64,000 nucleotides of DNA from Wolbachia endosymbiont (group B) of Gerris lacustris (GCF_964028355.1 NZ_OZ034761.1:1054001-1118000); one strand, 5' to 3'. Positions 1-10,072 are shown, counted from the first letter of the stretch. Notes: generated by a model not told the origin, from the letters alone. Numbers and translations are program-made.

Positions 1-895
1 CACCTGTTAAAGCTGCTATGTCTTCGAGCATTTCCTTTCTCCTATCACCAAAGCCTGGAGCTTTTACTGCAGCAACTTTTAGACCACGTAATTTGTTGAT
101 CACTAAAGTGCTTAATGCTTCACCTTCAACATCTTCTGCAATGATAAACAAAGGTTTACCAGACTTAAAAATAGCCTCAAGAACAGGAAGTAAAGGTTGA
201 ATAATATTAAGTTTTTTTTCTGTAATCAGCAAATATGGATCATCAAGCTCCACGCTCATCTTTTCATTATTTGTAACAAAGTATGGAGAGAGGTAACCGC
301 GGTCAAACTGCATACCCGTGGTAAGTTCTACTTCTAGTTCTTTTGAACCCTTACTCTCTTCAACAGTGATTACACCTTCTTTTCCAACTTTTTTAACAGC
401 ATCAGCAATGTTATTACCAATATCTTTATCACCGTTTGCAGAAATTATTGCAACTTGTGCAACTTCATCCATTTTCTCTAAAGAAATTGTACGAGACATT
501 GACGCAACTTCCTTTAATATTACGTCTTTTGCCTTCTGTATTCCATTTTTGATACAAACACGATCATTTCCAGCTGCAATTGATTTTGAAGCTTCCATTA
601 TCATATTGCTAGTCAGTATTGAGCATGTTGTGGTACCATCACCAACTTTGTCATTACACTGAGAAGCACTTTGAGCAATGGTGCTTACTATCGCAGAGTG
701 TAATGGTTTTTCAGGCTTTATGCCTTTCATTACCTTATAGCCATCCTTTGTGACCTCTGGTCCACCATATGGCTTGCTAATTCCTATTGTATTTCCCCTA
801 GGCCCTGCAGTTGCTCCCACCGTTGAGTCAACCATTGCCGCAACTTCACGAAAGGCTTCTTGCAACTGTTCGCCTGATACTACTATGTTAGCCAT
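1..895 (-). CDS. groL: GroEL chaperonin, C-terminal part beyond the window
   Basis: The reverse strand encodes the first 298 residues of the 60-kDa chaperonin, starting [15 protein letters not shown] at 895. The apical-domain region ends in [16 protein letters not shown] just inside the window edge. The ATP-binding segment contains the family motif GDGTTT (here [15 protein letters not shown]). GroEL forms the cytosolic double-ring folding chamber that works with GroES. The start is supported by AAGGAG a few bases upstream. groES lies 89 bases upstream on the same strand, so this is the usual groESL operon. The gene is incomplete only because the window ends; no frame break is seen. Confidence 0.97.
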   Translation of the reverse strand, partial: MANIVVSGEQLQEAFREVAAMVDSTVGATAGPRGNTIGISKPYGGPEVTKDGYKVMKGIKPEKPLHSAIVSTIAQSASQCNDKVGDGTTTCSILTSNMIMEASKSIAAGNDRVCIKNGIQKAKDVILKEVASMSRTISLEKMDEVAQVAIISANGDKDIGNNIADAVKKVGKEGVITVEESKGSKELEVELTTGMQFDRGYLSPYFVTNNEKMSVELDDPYLLITEKKLNIIQPLLPVLEAIFKSGKPLFIIAEDVEGEALSTLVINKLRGLKVAAVKAPGFGDRRKEMLEDIAALTG

Positions 896-984
896 TTTTA
901 TCACTCCTTAAATTAATAAAAAATTTAGAATATTAAAATACATAATGCACTATATAACGCATTAGTTTAGTAAAATAAAAATAC

Positions 985-1275
985 CTACTTGATAACAGCA
1001 AGTATGTCTGACTCCTTCATCACGACATACTTTTCATTATCATGCTCTACTTCTGTTCCAGCCCACTGCCTGTAGAAAACCTTATCACCAGTTTTTACAG
1101 TTAAAGCTATGCGCTCTCCGCTCGAGTTGCGTGAACCACCACCAATTGCTATAATTTCACCTTTAGTAGGCTTCTTTTCAGCGCTTGATGGTAGTACAAT
1201 TCCACCTTGTTTTTCTTCAGTGATAGGCTTTATTAGCACACTATCATCTAATACATTTAATTTTATACTTGACAT
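985..1275 (-). CDS. groS: GroES co-chaperonin
   Basis: This 96-residue protein has the usual length of the 10-kDa co-chaperonin that caps GroEL. Recognisable pieces are the N-terminal strand [12 protein letters not shown], the mobile loop [17 protein letters not shown], and the C-terminal [21 protein letters not shown] lies just upstream of the ATG. It is the first gene of the groESL operon, 89 bases ahead of groEL, and is transcribed away from ygfZ. A CTTGAAA box about 60 bases upstream suggests heat-shock sigma control. Confidence 0.97.
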   Translation of the reverse strand: MSSIKLNVLDDSVLIKPITEEKQGGIVLPSSAEKKPTKGEIIAIGGGSRNSSGERIALTVKTGDKVFYRQWAGTEVEHDNEKYVVMKESDILAVIK

Positions 1276-1313
1276 TTATGCTTCCTCATTAAATATGATT
1301 AACCTACAATTCT

Positions 1314-1342
1314 ATTTAGTCATCTAAAGGTTACATTTCAAG
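1314..1342 (-). promoter_or_regulatory. Candidate sigma-32 type promoter of groESL
   Basis: On the reverse strand CCCTTGAAA (core CTTGAAA at 1336-1342) matches the -35 element of heat-shock sigma promoters. A weak -10 candidate (GACTAAAT) follows about 15 bases downstream near 1314-1321, and the groES ATG is about 40 bases further. Only the -35 half is convincing, so the assignment rests on that match and the position ahead of groES. Confidence 0.5.
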
Positions 1343-1373
1343 GGCTGGAGTTAGTAAGATATAAGAAAAAGTG

Positions 1374-1379
1374 TATAAT
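1374..1379 (+). promoter_or_regulatory. -10 box ahead of ygfZ
   Basis: A perfect TATAAT lies 22 bases before the chosen ATG. The hexamer 17 bases upstream (TTAGTA) is a poor -35. The position argues against the TTG at 1387 unless the mRNA is leaderless. Confidence 0.4.
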
Positions 1380-1401
1380 TTAAGGTTTGAATAGAAGTTT
1401 T

Positions 1402-2199
1402 ATGGGTTACATACCGCTAGCAAACCGTAGTGTAATATCTTTATACGGACCAGATACGAGAGATTTTCTTCAGGGTGTTATAACAAATGATATTAATAAA
1501 CTAAGTAGCCAGCAGGCCATTTACTCTTTATTACTTAGTCCTCAGGGAAAATATCTATATGATTTTTTTCTTATTGAGTATGGTAAGTATATTTTCTTGG
1601 AATGTGAAAATGTATATGTACGGGAGATAATTGAAAGATTAAATCTGCTAAAAACTTATTTAAGAGTGAAAATCAAAGACGTTAGCGCGTTATATAAGGT
1701 TGGAGTTTTGTTTAACACTAAGTCAATAGAGAGTAGTAATGAGTCGCAAGTTATTTTTCAAGATCCAAGGCACAAATCTTTGGGAATTAGGATCATACAT
1801 AAAGATGAAATAAAAGAACCGGTTGGAGATTTTATTCAGTATGAAAAAGTTAGAATTAAAAACCTTGTCCCAGATGGAGCAAAAGATATGGTGCAGAATT
1901 TATCATTTCCGCTGCAATACTTAATCGATAAGATAAATGGTATAAGCTTTAGTAAGGGGTGCTATATAGGTCAGGAAGTTGTAAATCGAATGAGTAGACA
2001 AGAAGTATTTAGAAGAAAACTTTACCTTATTGAGGGGGATAATGCACTTCCAAATATTGGCACTAAAGTAATCGATGAAAATAATGAGGAAGTAGGGGAG
2101 CTGCGCTCTAGTGTAGATAATATCGGTCTTGCATTGCTTAATACTGGAAAAAGCCACGCAAATTTATATGTCGGTGGAGTTAGCATTAAGACGTTATAA
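1402..2199 (+). CDS. ygfZ: YgfZ/GcvT-type folate-binding Fe-S cluster assembly protein
   Basis: The protein carries the family signature KGCYIGQEVVNRM near residue 185; K-G-C-Y-x-G-Q-E marks YgfZ/CAF17 proteins, which bind folate and help repair or assemble Fe-S enzymes in the cytosol. The N-terminal part (RDFLQGVITNDI, LLSPQGKYLYDFFL) is also typical. Length is about 265 residues. The frame is open to a TTG at 1387, but a TATAAT at 1374-1379 puts the likely transcription start at about 1386, so I prefer the ATG at 1402. It is divergent from groES. Confidence 0.88.
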   Translation: MGYIPLANRSVISLYGPDTRDFLQGVITNDINKLSSQQAIYSLLLSPQGKYLYDFFLIEYGKYIFLECENVYVREIIERLNLLKTYLRVKIKDVSALYKVGVLFNTKSIESSNESQVIFQDPRHKSLGIRIIHKDEIKEPVGDFIQYEKVRIKNLVPDGAKDMVQNLSFPLQYLIDKINGISFSKGCYIGQEVVNRMSRQEVFRRKLYLIEGDNALPNIGTKVIDENNEEVGELRSSVDNIGLALLNTGKSHANLYVGGVSIKTL

Positions 2200-2297
2200 A
2201 ATATCTATTTGAGTAAAAGCCCCTTTTTCTTGTTTGAGTATTTGTGATTAGAAGTATCTATTTAGCTTTACTGAATAGATACTTCATGTGTATTTAC

Positions 2298-2585
2298 TTA
2301 CAAGAGATCAGAACCACCAAGTGTTTCTTTTTGTGCGGACAAGGTTGTTTGAAATTCTTCTTCCAAATTCTTAAGGCAATCAAGCTTTTGTAGTTCTGTT
2401 TCTTCCTATTGAAGACATTCAAGTTTAGACGACATGAGTGTAGATTGTTCCATACACATCAGCTCTAATAATTCTTCGTCATGGTTTGGGTGGCGCGTTT
2501 TTGCTCGTTCAAGACATTCTGAATTCAATAGTTCTACTTCATTTCTAATGGAGTCAATGTCTCTCAAAAAACTTATGTTACTCAT
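2298..2585 (-). pseudogene. Small acidic coiled-coil-like protein with an internal stop
   Basis: Reading from ATG at 2585 gives MSNISFLRDIDSIRNEVELL and continues for 59 codons to a TAG at 2406-2408. The same frame then stays open for 35 codons (EETELQKLDCLKNLEEEF..) to TAA at 2298. The composition (Glu, Leu and Lys rich, heptad-like) is uniform on both sides of the stop, which suggests one 95-residue protein interrupted by a point mutation. I do not recognise the family. The product could still be a 59-residue peptide. Confidence 0.45.
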
Positions 2586-2970
2586 ATAGACCTCTATTTG
2601 AAAAAAGAAAACTATACAATAAGATAATTAATAATCTACTAACTCATTGGAGTTGCTTGGGTTGTGCAAAGGTACCTTTCTCTTGTTTGAGTTATTCACA
2701 GAATTGTTAATAACTAAGTTGATAACCCAGAGAAATACATATTTTACGCATTATGAGTACTTTGGAGATTTATAATAAATATGATCTCCAAATACTAATA
2801 TATATATAATTGAGAACAAAAAAACTGTGGATAATTTTGAAAGGTTAGATCAATTTAGATATATTTTGAAAGAAAAGAAACAAACAATGAAGCAACCAAG
2901 CTGATATAGTTATATAAAAACTAATATAATTAATTGCTATTTTAACACTTTTTTGATAATAGACAACTAA
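2586..2970. other. AT-rich intergenic DNA with DnaA-box-like motifs and a dispersed repeat
   Basis: No gene is seen. Two matches to the DnaA-box consensus TTATNCACA occur: TTATTCACA at 2692-2700 and, on the reverse strand, TTATCCACA at 2826-2834. The stretch around 2791-2837 (a TA-repeat followed by ATTGAGAACAAAAAAACTG) recurs in reverse orientation at about 39600-39645, so it is a dispersed repeat and not a unique origin. Confidence 0.5.
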
Positions 2971-4073
2971 TACCAACTCTCATTATTAATGAACCAAATA
3001 AGAAGCATTGCAGAGTTGTTTAACCGTGGAAGGGGAAAGAGAGGTAATAAATTTACACAAAGCGCTCTCAAGCAGAACAATTGTATCGTAGATTTTATTG
3101 CGCAAAATGTTCTGTTTTATATATAACCAAAACCTCTCAACAGGATTGAGGTCAGGTGAGTATGGTGGTAGGTATATAATTTCGATATTTTTAGGTATCT
3201 TTAAACTTTTTGACTTATGCCAACTAGCGCAATCCATCACGAGAAAAGCCTTTCGTATTCCTAAATATTGCGACATCTGTTCAAGGAATATATTTATACA
3301 AGCAGTGTTGACGTTTGGTGCAAATAAGCTAAAATTCTCTCCATTTCTGGGATTAACTGCACTATAGAGATAAAAATTTTCCCTACCTAATTTTACCTTA
3401 ACCTGTGTCCTACTGCCTTTTTTAAACCACCCATGTCCAACTTTTGAATGTGTACCAAACCGTGATTCATCGAAGAAAAATAGCTCTTTTTCAGAATGCA
3501 TGACAATAGTTTCATTGAGGTTTTTTTTTAAACTCCTCTTGCTTATTTTTATCCTGTCCACTATGAACTGGTCTTGGTGTGATATATGAGAATTTCATTC
3601 TTTGCATATTACGATGTATTGTGGATTTGCTGATATTCAAACCAAATCTTTCTTGGATTCTTATTCTCATTTCTCTAATAGTAATATTGGGGTTTTCCTC
3701 TATCCACACCTCAATTTGTTCAAGTTGACTTTGGTTCAATATAGTTTTTCTACGGCGTTGAGGTGGAGAAAATAATTTTTCTTTTCTTCCAAATTTTATG
3801 TGCTTTATCCATGTAGTAATTGCCTTTCTCGAAATGCAACATATTTTTGCTACAGCTGTTATACTGTGCTTTTTTGCTGCAATTACAGCATTTAGTTTTT
3901 TTGCAACATACGCATTATTTCTTACTTTCTTCAGCATCTCTTTTGCTGATTCCACCACTTTTTCATCCAATAATTTTGATCTTAATGCCATCTAAACCTC
4001 GCTATTTTACTTACTCCAGTATGGCTTTTTTTCCATTATTGTCTATTCGTTGCTTGTATAGCGGGAATTGGTA
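2971..4073 (-). mobile_element. IS630-type element, copy 1 (complete, 1103 bp)
   Basis: The ends are TACCAACTCTCATTATT on the left and the complement of TACCAATTCCCGCTATA on the right, imperfect inverted repeats sharing TACCAA. TAA lies directly outside both ends (2968-2970 and 4074-4076), consistent with a 3-bp target duplication. The element sits just upstream of the 1099-residue ankyrin gene and has probably displaced its native 5' region. Confidence 0.92.
2986..3991 (-). CDS. IS630 family transposase, two overlapping frames (copy 1)
   Basis: The first frame (3512-3991, 159 residues) is an N-terminal helix-turn-helix unit (SITAVAKICCISRKAITTWI) followed by a second winged-helix part (NITIREMRIRIQERFGLNISKSTI). 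The second frame (2986-3561, 191 residues) carries the DDE catalytic core: FFFDESRFG, VMDCASWHKS and LPPYSPDLNPVERFW. The frames overlap by 50 bases across a run of nine A residues. A +1 shift there would fuse ..QEEFKK to NLNETIVMHS and give one transposase of about 335 residues. Copy 1 has GRKEK where most copies have GREEK. Confidence 0.9.
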
Positions 4074-4153
4074 TAAGAAGATGGGCAGAGTTTTTTGTAG
4101 AGGAGTTAAGATATTCAATAAGAAGTGTAACAAAAGAGAAGCTAAAGGATGGC

Positions 4154-7100
4154 ATGTTGCGTAATAGGTATAGTTCAGTTAATGAACTTGCTAATGAAAT
4201 TTATAAATCAGATGGAAAGCTGTTTGATGATATAATTAAAGGAGTTATAAATGAGGTGTATGGGAGAGTAGATACGAAAGAAATATTAAGTTATGTACGC
4301 AGTCATAATAATGTTGATCAGAGTATATCAGGTTATGTAGCTGTGTTTGATGCAATGCAAAGGAATGGTGATTTAAATAATAGTGCAATATTTAAGTTAG
4401 CTTACTCTATTAAAGAGGCAACGAGTTTTGATAAATATTCTAGTCTCGATTCAGAAAAAAGATCTGATCTTAAAAGGCTAAAAAGTAAATTACCAGAGTC
4501 AGTAAAGAATATAGTATTTGCGTCAAAAGTATGCATTAAAAATATTGATCATAATGAATATTTATATGCTGCTAGTAATTATTTGAGTTATGATGATGAT
4601 AGAAGGAGAGTATTTACTTGGATTCCAAAAGATGAAAAGGATGATAAATTTAGATGGGAAATTAAACTTGATGGTGATGATTATTCTATAATGAATGTTG
4701 AATTTAATGAATATTTATACGGTGCTGTTGATTATTTTAATTATGATAACGAGAGGAGGAAAGTGTTTACTTGGATTCCGGGGGGCAGAGTTGGACGAGA
4801 TACATGGAAGATAGAACCTATTGGTAGCAGCTGTTATATAATGAATGTTGAACTTAACGAATATTTATATGCTGCTGTTGATCATTTTAATTATGATGAC
4901 GAGAGGAGGAGAGTATTTACTTGGATTCCAAAGAATTCAAAGAGTGATCAATTTAAATGGAATATTGAAGATTGTGGGCATGCTGTGAAAAGAAGGGATA
5001 TCTCTAGTTCACATACTGATCTCAACTCAGATACGACAAGATCTTCAAGAAAAGCAGAACTAGATAAAGAATTGTTGAGTGCTACAAAGATTGGAAATCT
5101 TAGTGAAGTGAAAAATCTTGTTAATCAAGGGGCTAGCGTTGATGCTGAAGATAAAGATGGTAATACCCCTTTTCATAACGCTGCATTGAAAGGGTATTTG
5201 ACTATAGCTCAGTATCTTGTTGAGAAAGGTGTTGATGTCAATGCTTCTAATGAAGATGGTTGGACACCTATGCATGGATCTGCATTGAAAGGTCATTTAG
5301 AGGTTGTAAGGTTCTTGATAGAAAAAGGTGCAAATATTAGTGCTGAGAACATTTTTGGTGAGAAACCTATACATTGTGCTGCAAAGAGAAACAATAAAGA
5401 TATCATAGAAGTTCTTCTCAGAAAAGGGGCAAGTATCAATGATGCTGATAAAAATGGTAGAACACCTCTATATTTTGCCTCTTGGAACGGTTACTTAGGT
5501 TTAGTAGAATATTTTGTACGTGATAAAAAGGCAAATATAAACATCAAGGATAAGTATGGAAAAACACCACTAGACGTTGCTATTGATAGGAACCATATCA
5601 GTGTTATAGGATATTTAAGTAAAAAACAATTGGAATTATGTAAGGAGCTATTGGTTGTAGTACAAAGTGGTGATCTTAGTAAAGTTCAAGACCTTGTAAA
5701 TCAAGGTGCTAGTTTAGATATTCAAAGTGAGGATGGTTTGACGCTGTTACATTTTGCTTTTATTAATAATCGTTTAGATATAGCAGGGTATCTTATAAAA
5801 GAAGGAGTTGATATTAATGTTAGGGATAATGATGGTGCTACTTGTCTACATTATGTTTCAAGATTTGGTCGCTTGAATGCAGTGAAGTATCTGATAAGTA
5901 AAGGCGCTGATATCGATGCTGAAGATAGTAATGATAGAACTCCTCTAGATGTTGCAGACTCAAGTATAATCAAGATTTTGAGGCAGGCACACTTAGATAA
6001 AGAATTATTAATAACTGTACAAAGTAGTGATCTTGAGAGGATAAAAAGTCTTATTGCTCAGGGGGTGAGCAAGGATGAGCATGGTGCATACTATTTTGCT
6101 TGGATCGGTAACTTAGGTACAGTCAAGTTTATTGTTGAGAACGAGGGTGGTGTTAATGTTACTGATAAATATGGCTGCACACTACTACACTGGGCTGCAC
6201 GGGGAGGACATTTAGAGATTGTAAAGTTTTTATTAGAAAAGGGAGCTAATATCAATGCTAGGAGTATTCTTGGTAGAACGCCTATACATGTTGCTGCTAT
6301 AAACAATCGCAAAAATATTGTAGAATTTTTTATCAGTAAGGGAGCGGATATTAATGATGCTGACAAAGATGGTTGGACACCTCTACACTGGGCTGCATCA
6401 AGAGGTAATTTAGAGGTTACAAAGTTTTTAGTAGAAAAAGGTGCTAATATTAATGCTGAGAATGTTTTTGGCAGAAAACCTATACATCGTGCTGCTGAAG
6501 ACAATCATAAGAATATTATAGATTTTCTCCTGAGCAAGGGGGTAAGCGTTGATGATGCTGATAAACAAGGTCATACACCATTGTACTGGGCTTCTTGGGG
6601 TGGACATTTGGATATGGTAAAGTATCTTATAGGTAAAGGAGCCGATATCAATGCTAAAGATAAGGATGGTAAAACACCACTAGGTATTGCTAGAGATAAA
6701 GGATATAACAATATTGTAAATTATTTAGAGGAAGAACTCAATAAAGAGAGAGAAAAACCTGTACAACGAAAACGCCGTCATCACCATGGAGATCATGCTC
6801 GTCATCATATGTCAAGAAAACCTCTTGCTATAGATTCAAGTAATCAACCTGAGGTAGCAGCAAGTAGTGGTACAAGACCATCTTCATGGATAAATAATTG
6901 TATTTCTTGGGCGAAAAAATTAGCAGCCAGCACTTTCTCTATAATTCCTGCATTACCCTCTCAATACAACGTTGCAGACAAGAATAATGTAAAAAGTGAT
7001 AATAAAAACATACCACAAAGTACAGCATCTGTTGGTTGGAATAAATTCCTAAATAATGAAAATATTGCTCTTGCGAGTTGTGTTGCCGATGCGTTAGATA

Positions 7101-7453
7101 ATACTCCAAGTAGACGCTATCAAGGTTTAATGAGTAAAGGAGTAGAAGTTGTGCCAAGCAGCAGAGTTGCAGTTGAATTTGCTCTTAAAAAATTTAATTC
7201 ATTTGTAGAAGATAAAATAAGAAACCTAGAATCAAAAGAACAAGCTAGAATACGTGTTGAACTTAAAGATGCGTATCCAGAAATAATAGCAAGCTTGGAA
7301 AGAGGAGTTGAATTTAGTGGTAATGTTGGGTTAGATAAAGTTTTAGAAAAGTCCAAGAAGCGCTTTTGTACAAATGTCCTACAAAAGGATAAAGTATCAA
7401 CTTGTCTTTCTGGTGTGAGAGTAACCAAGCTTGAAAATAATTTGAGTAGGTAA
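4154..7453 (+). CDS. Large ankyrin-repeat protein with N-terminal tandem repeats and latrotoxin-CTD-like tail
   Basis: This 1099-residue protein has three parts. Residues about 125-272 hold three copies of a ~50-residue unit around NEYLYAA..(R)RRVFTWIP. Residues about 295-870 are ankyrin repeats (D-x-x-G-x-T-P-L-H-x-A-A, often ending GANINA) in two or three blocks. Residues about 960-1090 (ALDNTPSRRYQGLMSKGVEV and on) resemble, from memory, the latrotoxin C-terminal domain of phage WO eukaryotic-association proteins. There is no signal peptide. It may act on host proteins. The frame is open upstream of the ATG back into the IS630 copy at 4073 (IRRWAEFFVEELRYSIRSV..), so the original N-terminus may have been longer. 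Confidence 0.85.
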   Translation: MLRNRYSSVNELANEIYKSDGKLFDDIIKGVINEVYGRVDTKEILSYVRSHNNVDQSISGYVAVFDAMQRNGDLNNSAIFKLAYSIKEATSFDKYSSLDSEKRSDLKRLKSKLPESVKNIVFASKVCIKNIDHNEYLYAASNYLSYDDDRRRVFTWIPKDEKDDKFRWEIKLDGDDYSIMNVEFNEYLYGAVDYFNYDNERRKVFTWIPGGRVGRDTWKIEPIGSSCYIMNVELNEYLYAAVDHFNYDDERRRVFTWIPKNSKSDQFKWNIEDCGHAVKRRDISSSHTDLNSDTTRSSRKAELDKELLSATKIGNLSEVKNLVNQGASVDAEDKDGNTPFHNAALKGYLTIAQYLVEKGVDVNASNEDGWTPMHGSALKGHLEVVRFLIEKGANISAENIFGEKPIHCAAKRNNKDIIEVLLRKGASINDADKNGRTPLYFASWNGYLGLVEYFVRDKKANINIKDKYGKTPLDVAIDRNHISVIGYLSKKQLELCKELLVVVQSGDLSKVQDLVNQGASLDIQSEDGLTLLHFAFINNRLDIAGYLIKEGVDINVRDNDGATCLHYVSRFGRLNAVKYLISKGADIDAEDSNDRTPLDVADSSIIKILRQAHLDKELLITVQSSDLERIKSLIAQGVSKDEHGAYYFAWIGNLGTVKFIVENEGGVNVTDKYGCTLLHWAARGGHLEIVKFLLEKGANINARSILGRTPIHVAAINNRKNIVEFFISKGADINDADKDGWTPLHWAASRGNLEVTKFLVEKGANINAENVFGRKPIHRAAEDNHKNIIDFLLSKGVSVDDADKQGHTPLYWASWGGHLDMVKYLIGKGADINAKDKDGKTPLGIARDKGYNNIVNYLEEELNKEREKPVQRKRRHHHGDHARHHMSRKPLAIDSSNQPEVAASSGTRPSSWINNCISWAKKLAASTFSIIPALPSQYNVADKNNVKSDNKNIPQSTASVGWNKFLNNENIALASCVADALDNTPSRRYQGLMSKGVEVVPSSRVAVEFALKKFNSFVEDKIRNLESKEQARIRVELKDAYPEIIASLERGVEFSGNVGLDKVLEKSKKRFCTNVLQKDKVSTCLSGVRVTKLENNLSR

Positions 7454-7782
7454 ATGAGAATATGAAAGATATAATATGCCAAATAGTGGAAAGTTTACAA
7501 TAGAATTTAAAGTGGGGGTGGTAGGTCCCAGTATCAAGTTTGATGGTTCTAATACTAAAATGGATGAAGTAGACATTAAATGCTAAGTGGTTAATGTGTC
7601 TTCCATATTGAATTTACAGCACGTAGCTTTGGTATAGAAGTTTGGGTAACGTTATGATAGTAGTTTATATAATTCTATGTGCAATCTTTATAGCCATTTT
7701 AGACAGTTCACTAGATTCTTAATTAGGGGATATTTCTAACTTAGAGAAGGTTTTCATAAATGTTTAAGTGAATAAGTAGGGA
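7454..7782. other. Intergenic DNA, partly duplicated at 54.2-54.4 kb
   Basis: There is no convincing gene. A 36-codon frame at 7476-7586 (MPNSGKFTIEFKVGVV..) lacks support. From about 7605 to 7782 the sequence matches, with scattered differences, the reverse complement of about 54217-54400, which is the 3' flank of another Rpn nuclease gene. The two loci therefore share flanks as well as genes. Confidence 0.6.
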
Positions 7783-7822
7783 TTATGTTTTTTTCTTAAG
7801 TTGCAAAATTTCAGAATGAGAG

Positions 7823-9159
7823 GGGAGTGTTAAATAAACTGTGTCAAGCCGCATTTTTAGTTCAACTCAATTTTCAGTCTGTTGGGAAAGAAAATGTCAA
7901 GCTGAGACATAGTTAATGACCAATTAGGCAAAGCTGTAGTCCACTTTTGCTCTACCTTTTTTATAGCACAATATACCTTTTGTACAAGGCATTTGTATTA
8001 GTAAATGAGCCCTTAGTTTTAGTAAATTTCCTAATTTGTCTATGCAATCCCTCAATTGGATTGGTGGTGTAAATCAGCTTCCTAACTGGTCCAGAATACT
8101 TAAAATAACCAGACAAATTTTCCCAATTGTTTTGCCATGATTTTGTAACCAAGGGATATTTTTCACTCCATTTTTCTTCCAGCTCAAGCAAATAATTCTC
8201 AGCAATCTCTTTACTTGAAGCACGATATATTTTTTTCAAATCATTTATGAAAACTTTTACATCTTTGCTAGATACATACTTCAGTGAATTCCTTATCTGA
8301 TGCACTATGCATAGCTGTACTTCTGCTTTAGGAAATACACTATTTATAGCGGTAGGAAAGCTTTTTAGCCCATCAATACAGGCAATTAGAATATCTTCTA
8401 CTCCTCTTTCTTTGAGGTCATTTAGTACTCCCAACCAGAAGTTAGCTCCTTCACTTTCAGCCAAATAAAAACCTAATACTTCTTTTCTGCCATTTTGATT
8501 TATGCCCAATATATTATACATACATTTACTTATGCAATGTCCGTCCTCCTTGACCTTAAAAAACATGCCATCCATAAATACTATTGGATACACTGATTGC
8601 AGTGGGCGGCTGCGCCATTCATTGATTACTGGTAGCAGTTTATCGGTAATACTAGATATCTCTGCTGCTGATATTTTGTGGTCATATATTTCCTCAACAT
8701 GTGAAGCTATATCTCTGTATCCCATGCCACTGGCATATGTGCTTAAGACCTTTGCTTCAAGTTCTGGATGTAGGCTTGTTTGCCTTTTTTTGACTATTTG
8801 TGGTTCAAAGCTTCCCTCCCTATCTCTTGGTGTTAGCAGCTCAAATGAGCCTGCACTCGTGCGTAAAGTTTTTGCGTTTCTCCCATTTCTTCGGTTATTT
8901 TCTTCACTTTCAGCTGACATGTAGCTTTCTATTTCACCTTCCAGACTTGCCTCTAGCAACCTTTTTATAAACGGTGTTAATGCTCCATCTCTTCCTGTCA
9001 ATGGTCTTCCTTCTCGTATAGATGACAGGATATTTGTTTCTAATTCTTTATAATCTACCAAACCAGTAGTTCTATTTGCTTGACTCATATCAAACCTCCA
9101 TTTTTTATATCAATTTATTACTTTTTTTTTCGGTTTGACACACTTTTTTGAACGTTCCC
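7823..9159 (-). mobile_element. IS256-type element, copy A (1337 bp)
   Basis: The left end is GGGAGTGTTAAATAAACTGT and the right end is the complement of GGGAACGTTCAAAAAAGTGT. Both are flanked by the identical 8-bp AATGAGAG (7815-7822 and 9160-9167), the duplication length expected for IS256. Confidence 0.95.
7857..9088 (-). pseudogene. IS256 (Mutator) family transposase, frameshifted (copy A)
   Basis: It is the same 410-residue transposase as the intact copy at 46329-47561, with catalytic segments VFMDGMFF, ACIDGLKSF and NPIEGLHRQIRKF (D, D, E). One base is missing near 7978 (CCTTTTGTAC against CCTGTTTGTAC), so the frame runs to ..NALYKRYIVL at 7961 and loses the last 40 or so residues. Confidence 0.88.
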
Positions 9160-10072
9160 AATGAGAGAGACCGGTAATTTGAGTTATAACATCTATAGAG
9201 ACACCGGCCTTGAGTGAGTTTTTGGCAACTTCAATTTTACCTTCAATTTTACCTTCAATTTTACCTTGTTCATGGCCGATTTGTATGCCTTCTTGTCTAC
9301 CTTTGTGAGTAGCATCATCGAGTTTTTGAGCAAGGACAGCCTGTTCATCACGAATACGCTTGATCTCTTGTTCATAGGCTATAAATTCTTTTTCTGACCA
9401 GTTGAATCTATTTAGTTCTTCATATGCTCTTTTAATTATTAGATCACTTCCTATTATTCTCTCTAGCTCTTCTTCACTAGTTTCGTCTGCATATCTAAAG
9501 AAGTAGACCCATTTTTCAACTATACTTGAAAGCTGATCTTCTTTGGTTTTTGGAAATTTAGGCAACTCAATAAATATAAAGTAAAAATCTTTTAGATCAT
9601 GTTCATTAGTATCTTCATCTCGAATAGTATGCTTTGATTTGTACTCGGATTTATCAGGAAACAGTATACAATCTGCTATAGCAATAAAAATAATTTCCTT
9701 AAGGTCATGGTATTGATCGCCTTTATCAACTTGTCTTGAATAAGCTTTAGCGGCATAGTATTGGGCACGTTTTTCAAAGCCTTTAGTTTTAGCGACCTGC
9801 ATTTCAACTATCACTTGCAGCCCATTTTCATCTCTACAAAGAACATCAACAATGCTTTGTTTTTTAGAAGCAATATCAGGGTCTTGAATAGTACTTAAAA
9901 ACTCTATATCCTGTATTGCATTTTTTCCGGAAAAGCCGAGAATATCATTAAGGAAGTGAATAAGAATATCTTTATTTTTTTCAGTACCAAAGATGCGCTT
10001 AAATGATATATCATTCTTGGGATCGAGAAACTTCGAAAGAGCCATGACGAATTAACCTAAAAAGCATTGATA

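Larger units (their letters stand above)
7783..10045 (-). pseudogene. Rpn-type PD-(D/E)XK nuclease gene split by IS256
   Basis: The N-terminal 296 codons (10045 to about 9160) encode MALSKFLDPKNDISFKRIFG.., a recombination-promoting nuclease/putative transposase of the PD-(D/E)XK superfamily: KQSIVDVLCRDENG..VIVEMQVAK gives D..E-x-Q. An IS256 element at 7823-9159 then interrupts the frame with 8-bp target duplications. Removing it restores ..GLSHSEILQLKKKT and a TAA at 7783-7785, nearly the same ending as the intact paralogue at 53251-54216. As it stands the protein ends in 15 IS-derived residues, which may not abolish the nuclease domain. Confidence 0.8.

Noticed and set aside
1..895. Truncated groEL pseudogene
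   Set aside because: The gene is cut only by the window edge; the visible 298 codons are intact.
2692..2837. Chromosomal replication origin
   Set aside because: Only two box-like sites, part of a dispersed repeat, and no usual origin neighbours such as hemE.
3098..3367. 89-codon frame opposite the IS630 DDE frame, repeated in every copy
   Set aside because: It is an antisense shadow of a conserved coding sequence with no ribosome site.
8502..8924. 140-codon frame opposite the IS256 transposase (also at 46975 and 50550)
   Set aside because: It is antisense to the catalytic region and recurs only because the element does.
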